From Defluviitaleaceae bacterium (GTDB lineage Bacteria; Bacillota; Clostridia; Lachnospirales; UBA5962): DNA of 64,000 nt. Of this stretch, positions 56,893 through 64,000 are shown one piece after another. The notes below the pieces were generated by a model. That model made no database searches. It saw only the letters and a list, made by a program, of their open reading frames with translations, and was not told the origin of the DNA. Position 1 is the stretch's first letter, and every line of letters starts with the position of its first letter. A program made the translations under genes and the position numbers. The stretch spans positions 1-64,000 of the forward strand of contig WRBA01000003.1 in assembly GCA_009779915.1 (NCBI GenBank), in the 5' to 3' direction.

Positions 56893-58038
56893 ATGTATAA
56901 GGGTACGGGCAGTGAGCGTGGGCAGCTTTATATAAGGCTTTTCCTTCGCGCGCTTATATTTACCGGCATAATTTTTCTGGTAACTCGTGGGATACCTTAT
57001 GCGTTTTCAGTACTGGCTCCATTTTTTTATGCTTTTGTAGTGGCTGTTATTTTAAACCCTCTGGTAACTAAGTTAAGTGAAAAAACAGGCTTGCCACACA
57101 GGTTTGTGGCACTTATAGTAGTTGTTTTTGTGATTTCAGCCCTTCTGGCTGCAATAGGCTGGCTTGTATATATTGCCGTAAGTGAGCTTATTTTACTTGC
57201 AAACAATCTAAATGATATATGGGAATCGATGATGGAGACATTTGCTTTTCTAAGCTCTATGATTCGTGAGTTTTTGGATTTTTTACCTGGCGATACAGAA
57301 GTGTTCTATAACAATTTTGTGGACAATACTTATTATTGGTTTAACAATGCCGTTGGAGATTTTGGAAATTATCTATTAACGAGAGCACCGGAAATTACTA
57401 CCCGAGTAGGGGTTGGCGTTATAGGTATGATAGTATTCTTTTTAGCCACATACTTTGTAACCGCGGAATATGCAACCTTAAAGGATGTAATGAAAAAATA
57501 TTCAGACGGCTATGTGTACAAATATTTCCAGATGTTTAAAAGTTCGGTTAAAGTAGCTTTTGGCGGCTATGTTAAGGCTCAGCTTATACTTGCTGGAATT
57601 GCTTTTGTAGTGGTATTTATAGCCTTGCTTATAGTAAGACAGGAATATGCCTTTTTAATTGCATTGCTTGCTGCGTTATTTGACCTTGTCCCTCTTCTTG
57701 GAACGGCTACAATACTTGTTCCGTGGGGGATTTTAGAGATACTTGGCGGAAATTTATTTTACGGCGTATTTTTGATTTTGCTTAGTTTAACATTCTTCTT
57801 TATCCGAAGGATTATGGAACCTAAGGTAATGGGGACCCAAACAGGGCTGCACCCTCTTGTGGCACTTTCCAGTATTTATGCAGGCTGGAGGATTTTTGGG
57901 GTTTTAGGCGCGATTTTAGGCCCTATTCTTGTTATGATAGCTTTAAATTTGACAAAAGCCAAGGTTTTTGAGAATACAACAATAGATATAAAAGAGGCTG
58001 TTGAGGATTGTAAGGGAATTCTTGATAAGCGGAGGTAA
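56893..58038 (+). CDS. AI-2E family transporter
   Basis: 381 residues, about seven or eight membrane segments. The central FDLVPLLGTATILVPWGILE and late VMGTQTGLHPLVALSSIYAG segments are signatures of the AI-2E/YtvI-PerM family. Members export quorum signals or act as Na+/H+ antiporters; the substrate cannot be told here. ATG 56893 follows GGGAGG by 6 bases, and an ATG 5 codons earlier lies inside that SD. MITE copy C ends 36 bp upstream. Confidence 0.9.
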   Translation: MYKGTGSERGQLYIRLFLRALIFTGIIFLVTRGIPYAFSVLAPFFYAFVVAVILNPLVTKLSEKTGLPHRFVALIVVVFVISALLAAIGWLVYIAVSELILLANNLNDIWESMMETFAFLSSMIREFLDFLPGDTEVFYNNFVDNTYYWFNNAVGDFGNYLLTRAPEITTRVGVGVIGMIVFFLATYFVTAEYATLKDVMKKYSDGYVYKYFQMFKSSVKVAFGGYVKAQLILAGIAFVVVFIALLIVRQEYAFLIALLAALFDLVPLLGTATILVPWGILEILGGNLFYGVFLILLSLTFFFIRRIMEPKVMGTQTGLHPLVALSSIYAGWRIFGVLGAILGPILVMIALNLTKAKVFENTTIDIKEAVEDCKGILDKRR

Positions 58039-58082
58039 TAAGTCAATTATGAATAGCCCTAAAATGGAGATTGAGTAAAAAA

Positions 58083-58115
58083 GCCCCTCCTATTGTAGAA
58101 TTGCAATAGTGGGGT
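58083..58115 (+). terminator. Terminator after the AI-2E gene
   Basis: CCCCTCCTATTG pairs with CAATAGTGGGG (one bulge), followed by TTATTTTG. Confidence 0.7.
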
Positions 58116-58371
58116 TATTTTGTTATAAATATGGAGATTGAAGATAAATGTAAACAGGTTTATTATAAAAATATTTTTCGGTAATAATATGAATATCATG
58201 GAACTTTTTTACTATATGATACGTCTTATGGGTAAGTAACTTAAGACAGTATCACTAAAGCAAGCAAAAGGCTTAAAAGACATCTTTCTTTATAATAAGA
58301 CATAATGCTTATGATACAATATACACATAAAATCTATTTTCAGAAACTTATCAAAAATAAAGGAGGTTTTT
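58116..58371 (+). other. Leader region of the FN3/SLH gene
   Basis: AT-rich. It holds a hairpin GATAC-GTCTTA/TAAGAC-GTATC (about 58219-58254) and a likely -10 TACAAT (58315-58320). No gene seen. Confidence 0.4.
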
Positions 58372-58374
58372 ATT

Positions 58375-60960
58375 ATCAAAACGAAAAAGCAACTACTGGC
58401 ATTTATACTTTCTATTGTAATAATTTTTGGCAATGCCTACATGGTAGCAGCTCAAACAGTGCCGAGCATGCCTCAAAATTTTACAGCGTCACCGGGCGAT
58501 GGTCAAGTTACGTTAAGCTGGACTGCCCCTTTTGATGACGGCGGTGAGATGATTACACATTTCGAGGTTTCAAGCAATAATGGCGCATCTTGGGAAATGG
58601 CTTCAAGCAATACTGGACATATTTTTACCGGCTTAACTAACGGCATACAAATTACCTTTAGGGTTCGCGCCGTAAATATTGTAGGGCATGGCCCGGATGA
58701 TAGTGTTCAATCAACACCGGTTAGCATTGCCACTGTCCCATCTGAGCCAATAAATTTTACAGCAACACCCGGTGACACTCAAGTCACTTTAAACTGGCAG
58801 CCTCCCCTTAGTAATGGTGGTGCAAATATAACACATTTTCAAGTTTCAAGAGATAACGGCGCATCATGGGTAAATGCTTCAAGTAATACAAGTCATACTT
58901 TTACCGGCTTAACTAATGGCATACAAATCACATTTAGGGTTCGTGCCGTAAACAGTGTAGGTCATGGTCTGGATGAGAGCGTTCAATCAACACCGGTCAG
59001 TGCTGTCACTGTCCCATCAGCCCCAAGAAACTTTACAGTAATACCCGGCAACGCTCAAGCCACCCTTAGCTGGCTGCCTCCGCTTAGTAACGGTGGTGCA
59101 AATATAACACATTTTCAAGTTTCAAGAGATAACGGCGCATCGTGGGTAAACGCTTCAAGCAGTACAGGTCATACTTTTACCGGCTTAACTAACGGTACTC
59201 CAATTACCTTTAGAGTTCGTGCCGTAAACAGTGCAGGTCCTGGGGCGGATGCCATATATACAGCAACACCTACTGCCGCTAATGCTCCAACTGTCCCAAG
59301 GGATTTTAGGGCAACTCCCGGCGACCGCCAAATTACCTTAAACTGGACAGTGCCGCAAAATAACGGCGGCTCGGCAATCCTGCGCTATGAGGTTTCAAGA
59401 GATAATTTGGCTTGGGTGAATGTTGGATTAAATACAAGTCATATATTTACCGGCTTGACTAACGGTACACAAAGTACTTTTAGGGTTCGTGCCGTAAACG
59501 CCACAGGTCATGGACCGGAAGCGACTGTTACGGCAACACCTATTGCTGCCGCTGATGTGCCGAGTATCCCAAGGGATTTTAGAGCAACTCCCGGTGACCG
59601 ACAAGTTACCCTAAGCTGGAGTGTGCCGCAAAATAACGGCGGCGCGACAATTACACGCTATGAAGTTTCAAGAGATAATGGCACAACTTGGATAAACGCC
59701 TCAAGCAACACAGGTCATACATTTACCGGATTAACTAATGGCACGGCAGTTACTTTCAGGGTTCGCGCCGTAACCAACAGAGGGCACGGTGCGGAAGCGG
59801 CAGTTACAGCAACACCTGTTTCATCCGCTAATCTTCCAAGTGTTCCAAGGGATTTTACAGCAACTCCCGGCAATGGTCAAGTTACCTTAAATTGGACGGC
59901 TCCGCAAAGTAATGGCGGCGCGGCAATTATACGCTATGAAGTTTCAAGAGATAATGGTGCAACTTGGGTAAACGCTTCACATAACACAGGGCATACATTT
60001 ACTGGATTAACTAACGGTACGGCAGTTACTTTCAGGGTTCGCGCCGTAACCAACAGAGGGCATGGTGTGGATGCGGCAGTTACAGCAACACCTACTGCTG
60101 CAGCTGTTCCGACTGCTCCGAGAGATTTTAGGGCAACTCCCGGCAATGGTCAAGTTACCTTAAACTGGATTGCGCCGCAAAATAACGGCGGTGCTGTAAT
60201 CACACATTTCCAGGTTTCAAGGGATAATGGCGCAACTTGGGTAAATGCTTCAAGTAATACAGGTCATACTTTTACAGGCTTAACTAACGGCATATTGATT
60301 ACTTTCAGGGTTCGCGCTATAAATATTATTGGTCATGGAGCGGATGCAGTAGTTACATCAACACCGACTGCCCCGTTTCAGCCTCCTGTAACGCCAACTT
60401 TACCAGGAGAATTTTTCCCTGGCCGCGGCGGTTTTACATTTGCGCCGGATGTGCCGGTATCACGGGGAGAACTTGCTCAGGCTATATTTAACCTAAAGTC
60501 CGGCAGCGTATTGCCGCTTGGTAGTGCCGCCTCGTTTACTGATACAGCCGCTTCACCCTTTAATCAAGCTATTGGCTTTGTTTCTGCTATGGGGTTTATG
60601 CAAGGGGACCCGGAAGGGACTTTCAGACCGGCCGCACAGCTAACCCGTGGCGAAGCCGCCGCAGTATTAGTACGTATGTATGGTCTTACAGGTATTGGGA
60701 CATCTCAGTTTGCCGATATGCAAGGTCATTGGTCAATCAACTATGTAGCCTTAGCAGCTGACCGCGGCATAATCCTAGGGCATCCTGATAATACCTTCCA
60801 GCCAAACAGCCCGCTCCGGCGCGGAGAAGCCACGGCTCTGCTTGTGCGCGCGGATAATAGAAATCCTATGACACATTTGCAATCTTTGCGCTTTCAAGAT
60901 GTGCCTGAGAGCCATTGGGCATTTAACTATATTATGAGCGCATCTGTTCCCAGACAATAA
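58375..60960 (+). CDS. Surface protein with seven FN3 domains and C-terminal SLH repeats, non-AUG start
   Basis: About 861 residues. Signal peptide encoded upstream of the first ATG (58441): KTKKQLLAFILSIVIIFGNA after AGGAGG (58361-58366). No ATG/GTG/TTG is available there, so translation seems to begin at ATC 58375 (8 bases from the SD) or ATT 58372. Seven fibronectin type III domains of about 92 residues, each with PxxFxATPG, WxxP, VSRDN and HTFTGLTNG, are nearly identical. SLH repeats follow (TRGEAAAVLVRMYGL, RRGEATALLVRADN), ending VPESHWAFNYIMSAS. A likely adhesin or spacer held on wall polymer. Confidence 0.85.
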   Translation: MKTKKQLLAFILSIVIIFGNAYMVAAQTVPSMPQNFTASPGDGQVTLSWTAPFDDGGEMITHFEVSSNNGASWEMASSNTGHIFTGLTNGIQITFRVRAVNIVGHGPDDSVQSTPVSIATVPSEPINFTATPGDTQVTLNWQPPLSNGGANITHFQVSRDNGASWVNASSNTSHTFTGLTNGIQITFRVRAVNSVGHGLDESVQSTPVSAVTVPSAPRNFTVIPGNAQATLSWLPPLSNGGANITHFQVSRDNGASWVNASSSTGHTFTGLTNGTPITFRVRAVNSAGPGADAIYTATPTAANAPTVPRDFRATPGDRQITLNWTVPQNNGGSAILRYEVSRDNLAWVNVGLNTSHIFTGLTNGTQSTFRVRAVNATGHGPEATVTATPIAAADVPSIPRDFRATPGDRQVTLSWSVPQNNGGATITRYEVSRDNGTTWINASSNTGHTFTGLTNGTAVTFRVRAVTNRGHGAEAAVTATPVSSANLPSVPRDFTATPGNGQVTLNWTAPQSNGGAAIIRYEVSRDNGATWVNASHNTGHTFTGLTNGTAVTFRVRAVTNRGHGVDAAVTATPTAAAVPTAPRDFRATPGNGQVTLNWIAPQNNGGAVITHFQVSRDNGATWVNASSNTGHTFTGLTNGILITFRVRAINIIGHGADAVVTSTPTAPFQPPVTPTLPGEFFPGRGGFTFAPDVPVSRGELAQAIFNLKSGSVLPLGSAASFTDTAASPFNQAIGFVSAMGFMQGDPEGTFRPAAQLTRGEAAAVLVRMYGLTGIGTSQFADMQGHWSINYVALAADRGIILGHPDNTFQPNSPLRRGEATALLVRADNRNPMTHLQSLRFQDVPESHWAFNYIMSASVPRQ

Positions 60961-61002
60961 TTAATCCATAATATAAGATTATTAATTATCATGAAATTTT
61001 TA

Positions 61003-61045
61003 AAGGCTGCCCGTACTATAAAATATGGTACGGCAGCCTTATCTT
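61003..61045 (+). terminator. Terminator of the FN3/SLH gene
   Basis: AAGGCTGCC-CGTAC pairs with GTACGGCAGCCTT (one bulged C); weak T tract. Confidence 0.7.
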
Positions 61046-61194
61046 ATGTAATACTGTACTCAGAACAACTTTAATTTTCTCGGCTTCGGCTCTTACGATA
61101 TGAGCCAGCCCAAGTTCTTCAAAGGCGATTGACATTAATAATAGGTTGATTGATTTGCCTCTGCCCATAGGGCTTCATCAGGTATAAATTGTAT
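61016..61194 (-). pseudogene. Frameshifted remnant of a Firmicutes repeat-type protein
   Basis: One minus frame reads [20 protein letters not shown] then [11 protein letters not shown], which resembles a helical unit common in Firmicutes proteins (LxxIAxEExGLAHIxxAEAEKIQ). Just upstream another frame reads [13 protein letters not shown], which would join it. Too short and broken to be a gene. It ends at a TAG inside the neighbouring terminator. Confidence 0.45.
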
Positions 61195-61232
61195 TGACAT
61201 TATTTATAGTAAAATACTCTTAAAAAATAAAA

Positions 61233-61270
61233 AAAGCCGTTCATTAGCCTGAAAAGACCTGAACGGCTTT
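61233..61270 (-). terminator. Terminator of the copper-amine-oxidase-domain gene
   Basis: Minus strand AAAGCCGTTCA/TGAACGGCTTT, an 11-bp perfect stem, then a T run. Confidence 0.85.
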
Positions 61271-61305
61271 ATAGTAAAAATTTCTTAGCGAGGTGTAATC
61301 AGCAC

Positions 61306-63027
61306 TTAGCGCAGCCACTCCTGCAATTGAGCGTTTAGGGTAATTTCATTTCTATGAGCCGTTGTAGTGGCTGGATAATGAGTTATAGGTCCCATGCTTC
61401 CTCCTAATCTAATAAGCATAGGCGGGTTGCCGCTAAGGAACGCCGAGCTTAAGTTAAGCCAGTTGAAATTGCCTATATTGCGATTTTCAGGAAAAACGGT
61501 GGAGCTTCTGTTTACCCCGTACACCCTTGTTACCCTAGTGGAAGAGGCAACATTTGCTGCATTTGCAAAAGCAGTTACCATATTTTGATGGTTATGGTTA
61601 GAGGAGTCATAAAGGAATATTAAAAACTCATTACCATTATTATAACGGGTATTTAAAGTTTGGATACTTTCGTTTCTAAAGAAGCTGCCTCCGACTACAT
61701 CAGGGAATGGAGTTGAAGTAGCGGCGCGGTTGGCAACAAACTCATCAATATGAGCTACGGCACGGCTAACATCTGTTGGCTGAATATGATAGCGCATATC
61801 ATTTCTGTTTTCATAAACTAAAATCATTAGGGGCAGCCGGTTGTGATCTCTAAAATTGCTGAACCAATCAATATTTCTATGAAAGTTTGGATGCCTGTCA
61901 ACATCAAGACCATGGATTAGAATTTCCTCTTGGGCGGCGGCAGCCTTTATTATAGGCACATAATGACCTGATTCATCTTCAGATGAGTCGTAGAGTACTA
62001 CGATAAATTCATTTCTGTCATTAATTTCCCGGGCAATAAATTGGTCTGTGCGGGTTACGAAGTAGTTTGTGTTTGTGAAATCCCCGAAAGCAATACCTGT
62101 TTCAACCTCTGTGCGGAATCTTACAAAAGCTTCCTCGAGAGCGTCAAAATCGGATGGAGCCGTAGTCTGCCTAACTTGTCCGGTACTATGGACGAAGTAT
62201 AGCGTCGGGTCTACAAACTGAGCTTCTCTAAAATAAGTCCACAGCCAGCTATTATCCTGGGTTCTGTTATTTGTGTTTGCCATATCAATGCCGTAAACCC
62301 TAAACCGCGCACCTTGAGCCGCGTCTTGGATACTTGGGACAATATATTTAGACGAATCCAGAGTGCTGTTATACACAACAACTACAAAAGGATTGTTGCG
62401 ACGATCCTGATACATACTGCGAACAGCACTTGAAGACATTAGCCTAAAGAAGCTTGTATTTGAAAAGTCTCCAAAATTAGCCGGTCTCTCAGGAGTCGTA
62501 GGGGGGGTAGTATCATTTCCCGTAGCTGGGGGCGTAGTTGTAGTTGGCGGCGGCGTTGGAGGAATAGCGGTAATAAAAGCAGTGCTTGTACTTGCATTCC
62601 AATCTACTGAAGCCCCTAATGTTTCAACAAAAGCGCGTAATGGAATGTAAGTGAAATTGCCTATAAGCTGAGGCGATACATCCAAATTCATTGTGCCTGT
62701 ACGTGAAAACTGCATTACGCCATCATCGTTGAAAACAAATGTTCCAAATTCAACATCAGCTCGATTTATATACATAATCGAATATCTGTTCCCGAAAGTG
62801 GTAAGGATACGCCTAGTAGTTCCATCCCACTGAACATCGGCACCTATGGCTTCGCTTATCTCCCTAAAGGGAAGCAGCAGTCTGTCATTAATATTTTGCA
62901 GCGGGTTTTCAGGAAAGTAAGGAACGTTGTTAATTACTATATTAGCCGAAACAGGTGCTCCAATAAAAGATGAGGGAATACTAATAATAATCATTATAAG
63001 AGCTAAAGCTAATGCTAGTTTTTTCAA
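61306..63027 (-). CDS. Secreted protein: copper amine oxidase-like domain plus three cysteine-free thioredoxin-like repeats
   Basis: 573 residues from TTG (AAAGGAG 7 bases upstream). Signal peptide about 1-28. A copper amine oxidase N-like domain (about 30-155; LLLPFREISEAIGADVQWDG, IPLRAFVETLGASVDWN). A Pro/Thr linker follows, then three repeats of about 110 residues (near 190, 340 and 450). Each has FxxxxY-S/D-S, as in FVVVVYNSTLDSSKYIVPSI, FIVVLYDSSEDESGHYVPII and FLIFLYDSSNHNHQNMVTAF, followed by a VYGxD strand. The pattern is that of a thioredoxin fold where the CxxC site is replaced by polar residues. Role unknown; perhaps adhesive or structural. Confidence 0.78.
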   Translation of the reverse strand: MKKLALALALIMIIISIPSSFIGAPVSANIVINNVPYFPENPLQNINDRLLLPFREISEAIGADVQWDGTTRRILTTFGNRYSIMYINRADVEFGTFVFNDDGVMQFSRTGTMNLDVSPQLIGNFTYIPLRAFVETLGASVDWNASTSTAFITAIPPTPPPTTTTPPATGNDTTPPTTPERPANFGDFSNTSFFRLMSSSAVRSMYQDRRNNPFVVVVYNSTLDSSKYIVPSIQDAAQGARFRVYGIDMANTNNRTQDNSWLWTYFREAQFVDPTLYFVHSTGQVRQTTAPSDFDALEEAFVRFRTEVETGIAFGDFTNTNYFVTRTDQFIAREINDRNEFIVVLYDSSEDESGHYVPIIKAAAAQEEILIHGLDVDRHPNFHRNIDWFSNFRDHNRLPLMILVYENRNDMRYHIQPTDVSRAVAHIDEFVANRAATSTPFPDVVGGSFFRNESIQTLNTRYNNGNEFLIFLYDSSNHNHQNMVTAFANAANVASSTRVTRVYGVNRSSTVFPENRNIGNFNWLNLSSAFLSGNPPMLIRLGGSMGPITHYPATTTAHRNEITLNAQLQEWLR

Positions 63028-63117
63028 AGTAAAAACTCCTTTCAATAAATATTTTTATAATAATTATAAAACAATTTAAATAATTTTACAACAAAATTCA
63101 ACAAAATAATAATACCC

Positions 63118-63146
63118 TTGTTAAAATATTATTCAGATGCTAAAAT
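63118..63146 (+). promoter_or_regulatory. pgk promoter
   Basis: TTGTTA (63118-63123), 17 bases, TAAAAT (63141-63146), 32 bp before the start. Confidence 0.65.
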
Positions 63147-63178
63147 ATTACTATAGATGAGACGAAGGAGGAAGAATA

Positions 63179-64000
63179 ATGTTAAACAAAAAAACGTTAG
63201 ATGATATTAATGTATCCGGAAAAAGAGTGCTTTTAAGATGCGATTTTAATGTGCCTGTAAAAGCGGGTAAGATAACCGATGATACACGTATTACAGCAGC
63301 CTTGCCTACAATCAATAAGCTTGTAGAAGGCGGCGCAAAGGTTGTCCTATGCTCTCACTTTGGAAGACCAAAGGAGAGAGAAGAGGAGTTTTCTCTAAAG
63401 CCGGTAGCGGAAAGATTAACCGAGCTTTTAGGTAAAAATGTAAAATTTCTAAAAGACAATGAAGTAGTAAGCGAAAATGTGGTAAACGCCGTATCTAAAA
63501 TGGAAAACGGAGATGTGGCTCTCCTTGAAAATACTCGCTTTAGAAAAGAAGAGACAAAGAATGATAAAAATTTCTCAAAGGAGCTTGCGTCTTTGGCAGA
63601 TGTATTTGTAATAGACGCATTTGGTTCAAGTCACAGGGCTCATTGTTCAACTGTAGGGGTGACGGAGTTTTTGGATACATCTGCTGTTGGCTATTTAATG
63701 CAAAAAGAGATAGAATTTTTAGGCAACGCCGTAAACGATCCTAAACGTCCGTTTGCTGCAATACTAGGCGGTGTTAAGGTTTCTGATAAAATAGATGTTA
63801 TAACAAACTTCCTTGAAAAAGTGGATGTGCTTATAATAGGCGGCGGCATGGCTTATACTTTTATTAAAGCTATGGGTTATGAAATAGGCAAATCTCTTTT
63901 GGAAGAAGACAAAGTGGACTACGCTAAAGAACTGATGGAGAAAGCCAAGGTTAAAGGGGTCAAACTTCTTTTACCGGTTGATACTGTTATAGCGGATGAG
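63179..64000 (+). CDS. pgk: Phosphoglycerate kinase (5' part, cut by window end)
   Basis: The first 274 of about 395 residues. [13 protein letters not shown], the SHFGRPK loop, [11 protein letters not shown] and [14 protein letters not shown] bind 3-phosphoglycerate; [13 protein letters not shown] starts the hinge to the nucleotide domain. ATP-forming step of glycolysis. AGGAGG SD 8 bases before the ATG. The rest lies beyond 64000. Confidence 0.96.
   Translation, partial: MLNKKTLDDINVSGKRVLLRCDFNVPVKAGKITDDTRITAALPTINKLVEGGAKVVLCSHFGRPKEREEEFSLKPVAERLTELLGKNVKFLKDNEVVSENVVNAVSKMENGDVALLENTRFRKEETKNDKNFSKELASLADVFVIDAFGSSHRAHCSTVGVTEFLDTSAVGYLMQKEIEFLGNAVNDPKRPFAAILGGVKVSDKIDVITNFLEKVDVLIIGGGMAYTFIKAMGYEIGKSLLEEDKVDYAKELMEKAKVKGVKLLLPVDTVIADE

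Noticed and set aside
58105-58127. GGGGTTATTTTGTTATA as another MITE end
   Set aside because: It matches the MITE end, but the sequence forms part of a terminator and no opposite end was found.
58465-60385. Tandem DNA repeats as a mobile or CRISPR array
   Set aside because: They encode fibronectin type III domains in one open frame.

Overview
The window is AT-rich chromosomal DNA from a Gram-positive, S-layer-bearing, probably anaerobic member of the Clostridia (Lachnospirales-like; inferred from gene content, not proven). It contains the replication origin. dnaA, dnaN, yaaA, recF, gyrB and gyrA run leftward from it, and rpmH, rnpA, yidD, yidC, jag, mnmE, mnmG, rsmG and noc run rightward, which is the classical Firmicutes origin arrangement. 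Promoters are mostly sigma-A type (TTGACA, 17 bases, TATAAT) and ribosome binding sites are strong AGGAGG types.

Layout. 1-500: intergenic repeats. 501-3498: an SLH-anchored penicillin-binding protein and an alpha/beta hydrolase-fold protein. 3759-12727: replication and gyrase genes. 12728-20401: origin boxes, then RNA and membrane-protein biogenesis genes. 20525-22570: noc and a PpiC-type foldase lipoprotein. 22758-24932: tRNA-Ser(GGA) followed by a zinc-ribbon/nuclease gene that looks accessory. 25145-29239: ZIP transporter, bacterioferritin, KatG and PerR, a metal and peroxide defence block. 30196-37571: two large surface proteins, the second probably the main S-layer protein. 37731-41468: a peptide ABC transporter without a binding protein. 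41543-44773: a SleB-type hydrolase, an AEC carrier and a SARP-like regulator. 44927-46279: the infC-rpmI-rplT operon with its leader. 46295-49133: an uncharacterised locus combining an intracellular subtilase with small helical-module proteins. 49161-51028: asd and dapA. 51275-58038: a DUF4349 lipoprotein, glgA, pyrG, a hypothetical gene and an AI-2E family transporter. 58375-63027: an FN3/SLH protein and a copper-amine-oxidase-domain protein with thioredoxin-like repeats. From 63179: the start of pgk.

Cell-surface theme. Three proteins carry SLH domains (501, 30196, 58375). Three carry copper amine oxidase N-terminal-like domains (33147, 41543, 61306). The cell evidently invests heavily in a non-covalently attached envelope.

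Two families of intergenic repeats stand out and I recognise neither. One is a tag-and-hairpin element: variable perfect hairpins arranged around two conserved single-stranded tags, with compensatory base changes between copies (about 1, 25000, 51100 and 56500). The other is a MITE-like element with TATAGT-type terminal inverted repeats (280-382, 43543-43606, 56635-56856). Protein-level oddities include a CTP synthase without its glutaminase cysteine, a GyrA carrying Leu at the quinolone-resistance serine position, two genes with apparently non-AUG starts, and an apparently leaderless permease mRNA.
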